Shown in pieces: positions 37,301 through 49,218 of a DNA stretch of 64,000 nt. The number at the start of each line of letters is the position of its first letter. Positions within the stretch are counted from its first letter, which is position 1. This DNA comes from Hyperoplus lanceolatus (lineage: Eukaryota; Chordata; Actinopteri; Uranoscopiformes; Ammodytidae), in NCBI GenBank assembly GCA_026929865.2, contig CM049396.1:38528501-38592500 (forward strand), given 5' to 3'. Position numbers and translations under genes: made by a program. The notes under the pieces are model-generated. The model searched no databases and was not told the DNA's origin. It was given only the letters and a program-made list of their open reading frames with translations.

Positions 37301-38184
37301 ACCACGTGACTTTCAAGTTTTCACTTTCAGCACAGAAGAAAGATGGCGGCAGGCCGTGTAAAAAGCTGAATTTTACGGCCGTTTCTGTATCTTAAGGTTT
37401 TTTGATAACACTTTTAGCGAGAAATGTGTACTTTATGTTCACAATCTTGATTCAGCGAATGCATATTAGCTTTAGTTTAGATGTTACGCGGATATAGCTC
37501 GGTCCTGCCAGCAAAATGTTCTGAATCGACGTCATACAATGTTGTGAACCAACGTTTGTAATGCCCACGCGTTGCCATGGTGACACAAATGTGTCATATA
37601 TTAGCCCACGTAGGCTATCTGATACACACATAAAAGACGATTTTTTTCATGCTTCCCAACCCATTTTTAGTACCACAGCAGCATGGGGACGTAGCTTAGA
37701 TAATAAATTGTGATTTGGGTGTTAAATCTATCTAGGCTACTTTTTTAAATACTCATTTTACGACCTTTTCAAACCCGGAAGTACACAACGATATAGGCTT
37801 ACTGACGCTCGGATGAGTTACATTGTTTTATTGTTGTTTTTAGATATTTGTATAGGCCTATGTAAAATGTGTGCTTCTAATTATTTTTTACATTATATAA
37901 TTATATGCTATCTCCTTAATGTGCCTTGATGAAAAACGAGTGGTTGTGATCGAGTTGTGTGACATTTTAATGACCAGATTACTTTTACTTTTGACTTTAT
38001 TATTGATGCCTAACTTCTGCATTCTTGTTATTCTTGGGACTTTGTAAACAAATGTCTTGCAAAAAATAAAAAAGCTCAGATGAAGCTTAATCACCTTAAT
38101 AGTTCGCTAAAGTATTTCACTTATTTAACTGTGAAAGCCGAGGGCACGCGTTGCCATAACGACGCTGGCGCATGACGTCACCAC
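37301..38184. other. Unassigned sequence with a promoter-like motif
   Basis: AAGATGGCGGC at 37340-37350 matches the YY1 motif often found at start sites, but its ATG frame closes after eight codons and no exon follows that I can support. The rest (to 38184) shows nothing recognisable. Confidence 0.3.
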
Positions 38185-38410
38185 TAGTCTCGCAAAGCCA
38201 GACCAAACTACAGCAAGTAGTATGGTCTGGAAGCACTCCGTTTAGAGCCGTCTATTCGGGGGGAAAACTGGGCTGGCCTGTTTTTATTTCTTTAAACCAA
38301 TCACAATCATCTACGGCGGGGCTAACCCTGGGAAGCAGCCAATGGAGGCATAGCGTTGTTTGCCGACGCCAGCGCTTATAGACGCTGGCGGAAGTGGTCA
38401 AGCCAGACTA
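38185..38410. mobile_element. hAT MITE (TAGTCT...AGACTA)
   Basis: The ends TAGTCTCGCAAAGCCAGAC and CAAGCCAGACTA are flanked by an exact CGTCACCAC duplication (38176-38184 and 38411-38419). The length is 226 bp with no coding capacity. Confidence 0.75.
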
Positions 38411-39442
38411 CGTCACCACAAGTAAGCAGTGGACAGGTTTGACAGTGACACAGCTGACACGAGACACTGGATTTCAACCAGACACCTTTGTTTGACACTA
38501 TTCTTAATTTTTATTCATGTTCTTGCAAAGGAAATAGTCAAACCCGAAGCCTCCCAAGTTACAATCATTCACATATTAAACTTACCCATATACGTGATGT
38601 TCATAGCCTGGCGCCAGACTAAACAGCGCCTCCACGAGTGCCGCCGAGGTAATGACACCCAAGGTGTGAGGTGGACCTCAATGACATTTGTTTTGACATG
38701 AAATGTACATTTTAATTCCTAAAATTTCTGATGACAGTGACCATAAAATAGTAAAGAACCAGGTGGATCGCTCAAATTAATAAGATGCAATGTGATAACA
38801 TCCTTCATGTACAGTAGACTAGATTTAACGAAGGATCCATGGGGATGAGGAATGGATCAGGTTTATGCTTTCTGTTACTCTATTTCTTAACATATTGGTA
38901 TATCAACTGTATGTTATGATATTGACTGACGCTAAAGGATGTAGGCCTACACTTGCAAACCTTCTGGAAAATAAGGTTGAGGTGGAATACACAATCTTCA
39001 GCAATACATTGGGTTCACGAGTAAAGATATCAAGAATGCTGGGATGAAAAAAAGATTCAATTCATTATTGGTACAATGATTTATTTAATTGAACTGGCAA
39101 TGATTTATGAACAATGAAAAAAAATCTTTATTTCAGTCCCAGGACGGACCGTGGCTCCCAGGTTGGACTCCACGTTTTGTTGCTGTTGAACAGAGGAGAG
39201 AAATTATAATTTTTTTTAGTAAACAATACCTCATGGTATAGCAGTATTTACAGGTGGGATTCATCATGAAATTGCCATACATTAGATTCTTGATTTTGCC
39301 ATTTACTTGTTCTCCTTATCCTGTAATTTATGTTTTCCTCTTTACAAAATAGTCTTTATGTTTTATAAAGAGGAAAACTACTCAAATGAAAAACATCTTT
39401 TAGTTTAAAATAAGCAGCTGGATTGTCACTCCAAGGCTAACA

Positions 39443-40355
39443 TATGGCGCTTTTACACTGCGTGGTATCAGCTCAACTCTGCTTTTTTGGTATCGCCTCG
39501 CTTTAGGTTCCAAGCGAGCTGAGCCGATGCTAAAGGTAACGTCCGCAGACTGCCGGCCACTGATTGGCCAGAGACTACCGGCTTCATTCAGTTGTATATT
39601 CTCCCAAACTCTCCGGGACTTTGAGTGTATTTTGTCTCGCGTGCAGCCTTCTCTGGCTATGTTTAATTTGATTTGCATCACAGATCCTAAAAAACGTAAT
39701 GAAATGTCCATATATTCGCTAAGCTCACCCAGTTGTGTTGGTTGTTGGGGATGTTACTTTAAACATACTGTACACGACACGAGAGGTGAGACATGTAGGG
39801 CAGCTTGCAGCTATATACCCTAAAGTAGCCAGCTGGGACAGAAACGATAGTGACCGATTACATTACAAGCCTCGGACTGCACTGATTACCTCAATAAAAT
39901 ATTCAGGCTGAGACATGGCTTGCATTTGCAAACACGTATCCTGAAACAAGCACTTAACAGTCAACTTTATGATGCCCGTGTTTACGTGCATACGGATGTA
40001 CGTGACGCATCCCTACAGCTGGCTGAGTGGCAGTCACATATCGGGACACCATTCTCCCTTTTAATGGCCCGTCGCAATATACTTCTACTTCTTTTAGCAA
40101 ACAGATACAAGGGGGGTATTTCTTTAACATTTTCCATCCGTATTGTTGGCGGTTGGTTCAGTTAATAGTGCAACAACTGCTTGTAATTTCTGCTTTGCTA
40201 CTTGGCTCCGGAGTTGGCTTTCAGCCCCTTTGTATGACGACCCCGCCCATGTTCAGGAGGTACTATGTATTTGCAGTGGAAAATGACCCGTGCTGCTACC
40301 AAAACCAAGTTGAGCTGAGTCGAGTCGAGCTACAGGTGCGGTGGAAAAGCGCGAA
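39443..40355. mobile_element. MITE copy B (CTTTTCCACCGC family)
   Basis: Starts TATGGCGCTTTTACACTGCG and ends GTGCGGTGGAAAAGCGCG. The interior matches copy A at 32262-33262, for example GAGCTGAGCCGATGCTAAA and TTCAGTTAATAGTGCAACAA. It lies within the span of the minus-strand zinc-ribbon gene or just past its last supported exon. Confidence 0.7.
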
Positions 40356-40809
40356 TAGGGTACTGGAGGCAACAGAGACGAGACCATGAGTTAATTCTTC
40401 CCAAAAGAGGCAGTGAATATCATTCACTTGGTTAACCTGTTTATGTATTTGGAGATCCAAATGTGTCATATTATTTACCCTTAAATGGGCTTGCTTGAGG
40501 CAGCTTAAATTATTAGCATTCTGTAAGAGAACCATTTTGTGAAGGAATAATAGATATTGCTATGAAAGTGGTAATAAATAATGCTTTCTTAGAATGGGAT
40601 CTTGGTTATCATGTTTTTACAACAATCTATTATGACTGGTATTTTTTTAAAGTTCGGAGCTCTCCAAACCTAGAAGTGGACTAGTTCTATTTAAAGGCAC
40701 CAATAAAACAAGTAGGAACCTTCTCAGCCATAAGAACATTATTCCACCACCATTTTAATAATTGACATCCTAAGACATTTCTATTAAGAAACTATTGGAA
40801 ATAACTTAC

Positions 40810-43800
40810 CAGGTCGCACATGGTTCCCACTCCACACAAACCTGGAATAAAACAAATAAAAAAAGGTAATTACTAATTTTGTTTGAGTAAAAGAGATCCA
40901 GCCATTCTGTATTGTGGCAGACATTGTAAAGTTGGGCAGCCAAACATCACAAACAATAGCAGTAAGCACAGGATCACCCCCATGATGAAGTCTGAAGCCC
41001 CCTGTTCTTCAGCCTGCTCGCCCACAACTGCACAGCCAGATTCAGCACCAACCATGTCATCTAGTTTGCAGACAACACAGTAGTGGTGGGTCTTGTCACT
41101 GACAACCATGAGTCTGTATACAGGACAGAGGTGGAGCAGCTCAGTGTATACAGAGGCTGAGAGACACCGAGGAGGAAAATGTATTGCAGGCAGCCGGTGA
41201 ATAGAAGACGTGGGGAGAGTAAACCCAATTGTGTGCCCTTATGAGAAGAATTTTCTAATAAAACACAAACCATCAACAATATTCCTTGAACAAAATACGT
41301 AATTACAAATTTCATACATCTGTAAAATAAAATGATTAAACAGTAGCCCTTCATGTATTGGATAGTTTTGGGCAAAACTTTGTTGTGCACTTAAACCAGT
41401 AATAAATAAATAAAACTTTGAGTAATACTTACTTCTTAAAATGGTCTCAATCGCATCCTTGAGACTATTCTCAAGGGAGGGTGGCAGCTGAAAATCAAGG
41501 CTGTACTTTATGTCAGCCACCACCGTCGCCCCAACCTCCTTCCCCAAAATTAATATTGGGAGGTAGCCCAAGCCAGCTAAACGGTCCAACTGAAAAAACA
41601 TAAAAAAAAACTTTATTAAAATTAAAATCCATTATCTACTGAGTTTTGGTGAGCAAATAGTTACGGTTAGCAATGACAGGCAGGCAGGTAGGACCCAAAT
41701 GCAGACAGTTTTGGGTAAAGGATCATTTATTCTCTTCAAAAATGACAAAAAATGCCATAAGGCATAAAGGCATGGAATACATAGGCACAGGTAACACACA
41801 GGACTCACCGACGAACCACAATGCTAAGGCAAGGAACAAAGAAACACAAGGACTATATATACACAAGACAGGGTACGAAACGAGGTACTAGTTATCATTA
41901 AAAGTCTCTTCATCGATAAAAATCAATTTGTGATAGTATATATGATACCTAATAGAGATTAGGGCTGGCCCGAATTATTCGAATATTCGAATACTCGTTT
42001 GGAAAATTAGTATTCGGAGCTTAAATTAGTATTCGGAGCTTCGGGTTTTTTTATATAATTTTTATTTTATTTATTTTTTCAAAAAAAATGTTTGCAAGAA
42101 GCTAGTACTGTAATATAATGTCATCAAATAATTTTATATTTGGATATAAAAATTAGTAATATTATAGCGCATCCATTACTTCACCTCCGAGCGCGTAAAT
42201 CTTCAACAAAATATGCAGATACTGTCAAAATCGGTTCCAGGGAGTATATAGGGATTATTAACGTTTTTTTATATTTTTTTTATTTTTATTTTATTTATTT
42301 TTTAATGTTGTTTTTGATGGTGTGTTTTTCTGGAACGAATATTCGAATATTCGCTCGGAATATTCAAAGCCTGAAAAATGGCATTCGGGCCAGCCCTAAT
42401 AGAGATATTGAACTCTTTTTATTAATATTCTCTTCAGTAGGCCAAGTCGGTCAGGGTTCTATCAGTTCATTTGTTTTTTTCATTGAAACCAACATAGAAA
42501 AAAAAAATTAAAAAAACAGAACTATATACAGTATAAACTATTTAAATATAAGTGAAGAGTAAAAAAAACATTTATTAGATGATTATGAGACCCCTGGTAG
42601 TCCGGGACCCAAGGCAATTGCCTACCTTTGCATAATGGGTAAGTTCACCTCTGCGCACGCACACACAGACACACAAACACACGCATACAAACGCCCACAC
42701 ACACACACGCACTTCTTATCGGAGGTAACTTTGGCACGGCACTGGAACCTCGGCCACTAAATTGCAACATGTAGGCTATTTTTAAAAATCATCATTTAGG
42801 CCATTATTCTGATATTTGATATCCGGCTTGTTAAATTAATGTGTTCTCATACATGTTATCTCAGTTTAAAATGATATGCCCCTATATTATGTGGATTACG
42901 ACTGACTTTTGTATCCAACTTTATTGTACACCAATGTGATTGGTTGTTTTATTTTGTTTTCTATATTGAAGTGCATTCTGGGTCATTGACCGTTAATTGT
43001 GACTGCGCACATGCCATGGCTGCTGATGACATACCGGAGCTGTGAAGAAAGAAATAAAGAGATAAATGAAACATATACGAGACGTGATTATTTATCAATA
43101 TGACTGAAGAAAATGAAACCTCAACAGGTTATGGGCCCAGGCGTGATACTGCAAGAGGAGGAAGATGGCAAAGGTTAGTCTTCAACGGAGATGAAAATAA
43201 CTTCGAACTTTGGGAAGTGAAGTTTCTCGGCCACATACGAATGCTCGGCTTGAAGGACACAATACTCTCTACGGATGATGATCCGGATCCAGAAAAGAAC
43301 GAAGAATGTTATGCAGAACTCATTCAATTCCTCGACGACAAAAGCCTATCGTTGGTAATGAGAGAGGCGGCCGATGACGGCAGTAAAGCCCTGCAAATAT
43401 TAAGGAGCCATTACGCCAGTCAGGGTAAGCCCAGAATCATTGCCCTATACACAGAGCTAACTTCATTAAAGAAGGAGTCAGAAGAAACGGTGACAGACTA
43501 TATCATCCGAGCTGAAAAGACAGTCACCTCCCTAAGAAATGCTAAAGAAGTGATAAGTGACGGGCTGATAATAGCCATGATTCTGAAGGGTCTCCCAGAA
43601 TCATATAAGCCGTTCGCCATTCATACGACGCAGAGCAGCAAGGAATTAACGTTTATCCAGTTTAAAAGTAAACTACGAAGCTATGAAGAAACTGAAAAGT
43701 TCGACACTAAAACAAAATCGGACAATGTAATGAAAGCAGACATGTCATCCATCGTCTGTTATGGATGTGGAAATCGAGGCCACATGGCAAAAGAGTGCCG

Positions 43801-46800
43801 CCAAAGAGGTGTGCCAAAATGGTGCAACTACCACAGAAGCACAACACACAGTGACGAGGCATGCAGGAGAAAAACCAAGCACAAAGATGGTGCCAAACAA
43901 ACCGCGGATGGACAGAAAGACCAAAAGCAAGAACAAACATTTGTATTCAAAGTCAGTCAAAAATTCCTTCCGGACAACATTAAAAGTAATGGACTAATGG
44001 TAGATTGTGGAGCAACATCACACATCATCACGGAAGAAGACGCATTCACAAAATTTGACGAGACTTTTAACCCAAATGCACACTACATGGAGCTAGCTGA
44101 TGAAACCAGGATGAACAACGTGGCATTACAACGAGGGGACGCAGAGGTGTGTTTGCAGGACAGGGAAGGCAGATGCAGCAAGGTCACACTGAGGAAGGCC
44201 TTATTCATCCCATCATATCCACAGAGCATATTCTCTGTGAAAGCAGCCACAACTAATGGAGCCACAGTGACATTCCAAGAGGGACAGAATGAACTGATTC
44301 ACAAAGATGGGACTGTTTTTCGCATTGAGGTGCACGAGAGACTCTACTACTTGAAAACGGTAAATAACAAACAATGTGTCAAAAATACAGCGAATGATAT
44401 GACAAAGTGAGTTTATCTTGTGATGTCAAAACATGGCATGAGATTTTGGGACACTGCAATGTAAATGATGTGTTAAAATTACCAAATGTGGTAGAGGGTA
44501 TGAAGATCACAGGTAACACAAAGATAGACTGCAGCGTGTGCACTGAGGGTAAATTCAACAATAGCAAAAATAAGAAAGCTGATGCAAAAGCTAGTGCGCC
44601 CCTGGAGCTGGTACATACAGACTTAGCAGGCCCCATTGAGCCAACTTCCCGAGATGGCTATAAGTATGCTATTTCATTCACAGATGATTTTTCAGGGGCT
44701 GTGTCTGTTTACTTCCTTAAAACCAAAAGTGACACGACCCTAGCTACAAAGAGATTCCTTGCAGACAGTGCGCCTTATGGCAGGGTCAAGTGTATAAGAT
44801 CAGATAATGGCACTGAATACACAAGCGATGTGTTTCAGTCACTCCTAAGGGAAAAGGGTATAAGACATGAAACGTCATGCTCATACTCTCCCCACCAAAA
44901 TGGGACAGCCGAGAGACAGTGGAGAACCCTGTTTGAGATGGGAAGATGTCTCTTATTAGAGAAAGGGTTACCAAAAGTATTGTGGCCTTATGCTGTACAA
45001 CATGCTTCTCATGTTCGAAATAGATGTTACAATGACAGGACTGAAAACACCCCATATTTCATGTTAACAGGGAGGAAACCAAATCTGTCAAAAATGTGGG
45101 TGTTTGGATCCGACTGTTATACCTACAAACATGACCATAAGAAACTTGACCCGAGAGGTGAAAGAGGGATATTTGTTGGACACTGTAAAAACAACCCGGC
45201 ATACCTGATTTACAACCCAGACACAGAGAAAGTGTCAAAACACAGACTGGTGAAATTTGTTAAAATAAACAGTATTGAACAACAAACACAGACTGAATAC
45301 GATTCAGAGTTCCCGAGATACGAAGTCAAAAACCCCAGTACTGAGAGTAATACTGATATGACAGAGAGTGATAATGAGGAGAGTCTGAGCACAGATTATA
45401 CAGATGAGTCACAAAGTGATGAAACGACAGAGAACGTAGTCCTAGATGACAGAGCAGACCCCGAACCTTGTCATAGTCAAAATACTCACCAAAAGAGAGA
45501 AAGAAAACCACCAAAATATTTAGAGGACTACATTACAGATGTTGAAAATACAGATGTATCCCATCTAAGTGTTGATTATTGTTACAGGGCAGTACATGGA
45601 ATCCCCCAGAGCTACTGTGACGCCCTGAGGTCACCCGAGGGGCCAGGATGGGAACGGGCTATGAAGGAAGAGCTCGACTCACTTAAAGAAAATGACACTT
45701 TTGAACTGACCTCTCTACCAAAGGGTAAAAATACAGTAGGGGGAAAATGGGTCTATGCCATTAAAGAAAATGTTGAAAAAGGGAAAATACTTAAGGCGAG
45801 ATACGTAGAAAAGGGGTACAGCCAAACAGAGGGCATAGATTACCATGAGACATTTGCTCCAACAGCAACTCTTACTTCAGTGAGAGCCTTAATGCAAGTA
45901 GCAGTTCAAATCGACTTAACAGTCCATCAGATGGATGTAAAAACTGCATACTTGCATGCTCCAATAGATGAAGAGATTTTCTTAGAACAACCACAGGGTT
46001 TTGAAAATACATCTGAGACAGGAGAAAAATTAGTTTACAAACTAAAGAAATCCATTTATGGACTAAAACAGTCAGGAAGAAACTGGTACAAATTTCTAAA
46101 TGATCATTTAGAAGAAAACAACTTTGTGAGAAATGAATCTGACCACTGTGTGTACAGAAAGCAAACAGATAGTGAAACTATCATTGTATTAATCTGGGTG
46201 GATGATTTTATCATTGCAGCTAGCAATAATGAACTACTCAACAGTTTCAAAGACACGATGAAATCCACATTCAAAATTAAGGATTTGGGGAAAATAACAT
46301 GCTTCTTGGGCATTGAGTTTGAACAAGAGGAAAATAAAATAAAAATGAGTCAGAAAAAGTACATCCTTAAAATGTTGGAAAGGTTTGGAATGTCAGAGTG
46401 TAAAGCTAGATCTACTCCATGTGAGCTAAAAGTGGAGAGTGACAACAAGGAGGAGGGCAGCTGCAATGAGATGGCAAATCCAAAAGAATACAGGGACATT
46501 GTAGGCAGTCTGATTTATGCCATGACCTGTACGAGACCAGACATAAGCTGGATAGTAAGCGAACTGTCACAAACACTGGCAAAGCCAAAAGCAGAGAACT
46601 TAGTGGCTGCCAAACATGTTTTGAGATATCTTAAAGGTACTTATGACTACGAACTATGTTTCACTAAAACCGATGACGACTTAAAACTAATAGCCTTCAG
46701 TGATTCAGACTGGGCATCTTCTGTGGAAGATAGACGTAGCACTACAGGCTACTGTTTTAGCTTAACCAAACAAGGCCCTGCCATCTCGTGGAAATCAAAG

Positions 46801-48508
46801 AAACAACCCACTGTGGCATTATCAACGTGTGAAGCTGAATACATCGGCATGGCAAACACTACTCAGGAAAGCATGTATCTAACCCAACTGTTAAGTGGTA
46901 TGGATAATAAAGTCTACAGTTGCACAAAGATCCATGGAGACAATCAGGGTGCCATTGCACTGAGTAAAAATCCAGTGCACAGACAGAGGTCTAAACACAG
47001 ATGTAAAATATCACTTCATTCGTGATGCACAAAAGGAAGGCAAAATATTCATGGTTTACTGCCCATCAGAAGACATGGTTGCAGACATATTGACTAAACC
47101 TGTATCAAAGATTACAATGGTTAAATTCAAAAGGTTCTACTTTGGATGTTAAACATGTAATGTATGGCTTTGTAAAATGAGAACAAGTGGGGGTGTTAAA
47201 TGAATGTGTTCTCATACATGTTATCTCAGTTTAAAATGATATGCCCCTATATTATGTGGATTACGACTTTTGTATCCAACTTTATTGTACACCAATGTGA
47301 TTGGTTGTTTTATTTTGTTTTCTATATTGAAGTGCATTCTGGGTCATTGACCGTTAATTGTGACTGCGCACATGCCATGGCTGCTGATGACATACCGGAG
47401 CTGTGAAGAAAGAAATAAAGAGATAAATTAAACATACACGAGACGTGATTATTTATCAATATGACTGAAGAAAATGAAAACGCAACACGGCTCATGAATT
47501 GTGATTAAAAATAGAGACAAAATATGTGTATCTTCTGTTCAATCCATATGAAAAATACATGTTTCAATTTAGTGGTTGAGGTTCCGGTGTCATGCGACAG
47601 TTACCTCCGATAAGAAGTGCGTGAGTGCGTGCGCGCAATCCTAGAGGCAAACTAAGACATTACGCAAAGGTAGACAATTGCCTTGGGTCTCATAATCATC
47701 TAATAAATGTTTGTTTTACTCTTCATTCATTAATCACCGATTACGTGCGGACGTCAGCATCGCACTGGGAACTGAGGGACACATCCTACATTATTGATAA
47801 TGTTATTGATACTGACATGATCAGCTGAGGCATGAGCCCCAGTGCAGACAGCTGCACATGAAAGCATATTTATTGGTCCACAAAAGAAAATTGCATCTAT
47901 CGTCATCTCTGTCTCCCTTTTTTTGTCTTAACTTCACTTGCTGAGTCAAAGTGGGGCACTTTAAAAAGCCCCTTTTGAGTGTTTGCGTGTGCATAGGCTA
48001 CGTGTGTGTGTGTGTGTGTGTGTCTTGTCTAGGCTAGGCCTATATTATTTCCACGTTTATTAATTATCTGAATTGAGCTTTTGTAAAATAAGGCTCTTGA
48101 TGGTAGCCTATGACAGACAGTGACATAGCAGCCTTTGGCAGCCAGACAAAATATGTTTCCCCTTTCTATAAAGATGCTAAACGTTTGGTGGTTTGTCCCG
48201 TTTTGATCTGGATCAACAGCTGTTTGTCTGTCACTGTTTAGATCATGCCTTGATCTAAACAGTGACAGACAAACAGCTGTTCACTCCTAACCAATAAATA
48301 TGCTTTCATGTGCAGCTGTCTGCACTGGGGCTCATGCCTCAGCTGATCATGTGAGTATCAATAACATTATCAATAATGTAGGATGTGCCCCTCAGTGATT
48401 AATGAATGAAGAGTAAAACAAACATGTATTAGATGACCATGAGACCCAAGGCAATTGCCTACCTTGGCGTACTGGCTAAGTTCGCCTCTGGGCGCGTGCG
48501 CGTACACG

Positions 48509-48568
<60 letters not shown>

Positions 48569-49106
48569 GGTACTTTCGCACGACACCGGAGCCTCGACCA
48601 CTAAATCGAAACATGTATTTTTCAAAATCAACATTTAGGACATTATTCTCACATTTGATAACCTGGTCATTAATTGTGATTAAAAATAGAGAAAAACGTG
48701 TTTTTAGTATAAATAATGTAGATGAGAGGATGAGTAGCCTATTTAAAAAAAACAGTTAACTTTTCGTTTATCGTGTTTTGATTTCCAAACGGATATGGAT
48801 TGAACGGAAGCCTACACGGATTATACACGGATTCATTATACATTTATGAAAGACAGAGAATATCATTACAACGTATTATCATTGCATTCTACTTACCATC
48901 TTGTGGGCCTGATCATGTTGTTTGCTCCCGTTGTTCCATTTCTTTTTTTTTTCTTTCCAGGCCTCCTTTTCTGCCTGGAACTTTTCTCGAGCTTCAGTCA
49001 GCCGCTGTTTATGGGGTTGAAGGGTTGAACAGGTCGGGCACTTCTTCCGTGCCACCCCAATTTTGGCGTGACAGCCAACACATTCTTTGTGGACGCTACC
49101 GGGCAT
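40810..49106 (-). CDS. Small zinc-ribbon protein gene, unrecognised, at least three coding exons
   Basis: Exons on the minus strand are 49106-48897 (with a splice acceptor at 49109-49110, so an untranslated exon precedes), 41589-41433 and 40841-40810; all borders are GT-AG and phases agree (0, 1, 0). The protein starts MPGSVHKECVGCHAKIGVAR and continues KKCPTCSTLQPHKQRL, giving two CxxC pairs like a zinc ribbon. A charged helix follows (EKEAWKEKKKKWNN), then LDRLAGLGYLPILILGKEVG, SLENSLKDAIETILRSLCGV and GTMCDL. At least 133 residues are supported. I do not recognise the family; the CxxC spacing recalls the C16orf87/UPF0547 zinc ribbon only loosely. The stop codon is not located: a possible last exon ends near 39122. 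A copia element, a foldback repeat and hAT-type MITEs sit in the large second intron. It is transcribed away from the KDZ gene at 51472. What it does is unknown. Confidence 0.55.
41660..41890. mobile_element. LTR fragment related to the solo LTR at 34802, fossil
   Basis: The words GACAGGCAGGCAGGTAGGAC, CCAAATGCAGAC and GGAACAAAGAAACACA follow those in the element at 34802-36050 in the same order. It has no clean ends or target duplication, so it is an old partial copy. Confidence 0.5.
41960..42398. mobile_element. hAT MITE (TAGGGCTGGCCCGAAT ends)
   Basis: TAGGGCTGGCCCGAAT at the left and ATTCGGGCCAGCCCTA at the right are inverted. ATAGAGAT is duplicated exactly on both sides (41952-41959 and 42399-42406). 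ATTCGAATATTCG palindromes lie inside both ends. No coding capacity. It lies in the large intron of the minus-strand zinc-ribbon gene. Confidence 0.85.
42829..43126 (+). repeat. Copia 5' LTR
   Basis: Starts TGTTAAAT and ends CTCAACA, so it has the TG...CA form. It contains AAGAAATAAAGAG as a probable polyadenylation signal. Its last part already holds the ATG of the gag frame. Confidence 0.92.
43100..47150 (+). pseudogene. Copia gag-pol region, fossil
   Basis: Parts in order, with rough places: a Gag amino-terminal region (from 43100), a CCHC zinc knuckle (CYGCGNRGHMAKEC, about 43760), a protease motif (MVDCGATSH, about 44000), an integrase zinc-binding part and catalytic core (HTDLAGPI, about 44620, to SPHQNGTAERQ, about 44890), a reverse transcriptase (GGKWVYAIKENVEKG, about 45740; WVDDFIIAA, about 46200) and RNase H (about 46690-47150). 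The region looks young and close to whole, with about two breaks. The family resembles the copia lineages reported in fish, but the clade cannot be fixed by eye. Confidence 0.88.
43127..43140 (+). promoter_or_regulatory. Copia primer-binding site (initiator tRNA half-molecule type)
   Basis: GGTTATGGGCCCAG is the exact complement of the anticodon-stem region of initiator tRNA-Met (CTGGGCCCATAACC). Drosophila copia is known to prime from this internal part of the tRNA rather than from its 3' end. It begins at the first base after the LTR. Confidence 0.85.
47194..47487 (+). repeat. Copia 3' LTR
   Basis: Starts TGTTAAATGAATG straight after the purine tract and ends CGCAACA. It is about 98 percent identical to the 5' LTR by eye. 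Confidence 0.92.
47549..48624. repeat. Foldback repeat with arms of about 330 bp
   Basis: The arms at about 47549-47880 and 48288-48624 are reverse complements, for example GCATGAGCCCCAGTGCAGAC on the left and GTCTGCACTGGGGCTCATGC on the right. A third copy in the orientation of the right arm lies at about 42555-42823 and was split by the copia insertion. The centre holds a perfect 31-bp hairpin at 48215-48281. The right arm contains a (CA)n run at about 48513-48564. The element class is unknown. Confidence 0.7.
48215..48281. repeat. Perfect 31-bp palindrome with a 5-base loop
   Basis: Arms 48215-48245 and 48251-48281 are exact reverse complements, starting AACAGCTGTTTGTCTGTCAC, with loop TGCCT. 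Confidence 0.95.
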
Positions 49107-49172
49107 ATCTAAAAAACAGTAACACATTATTATTAATATAGGCTACAGAGAGCCAGCGCGAGATACCTTATT

Positions 49173-49218
49173 GATTGATTAATTAATTAATTAATTAATT
49201 AATTAATTAATTAATTGG
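49173..49218. repeat. (ATTA)n simple repeat
   Basis: About eleven tandem ATTA units. Beyond it, 49220-50170 shows no supported gene except a possible upstream exon of the zinc-ribbon gene on the minus strand (donor GTGAGT near 49359). Confidence 0.85.

Larger units (their letters stand above)
42829..47487 (+). mobile_element. Ty1/copia LTR retrotransposon, nearly whole, fossil
   Basis: The 4.66-kb element has LTRs of about 295 bp at 42829-43126 and 47194-47487. The 5-bp target CGGCT is duplicated exactly (42824-42828 and 47488-47492). After the 5' LTR comes a primer-binding site of the copia half-tRNA type, and before the 3' LTR a purine tract (GAGAACAAGTGGGGG). The integrase-before-reverse-transcriptase order defines the Ty1/copia group. 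The two LTRs differ by about five substitutions and one short indel, which suggests a recent insertion. The coding part is broken about twice. It lies in the intron of the minus-strand zinc-ribbon gene, in opposite orientation to that gene, inside an older repeat. Confidence 0.93.

Noticed and set aside
39122-39182. Last exon of the minus-strand zinc-ribbon gene
   Set aside because: There is a good acceptor and a nearby AATAAA, but in the phase required by the previous exon the stop lies after the polyadenylation signal. Left unassigned.
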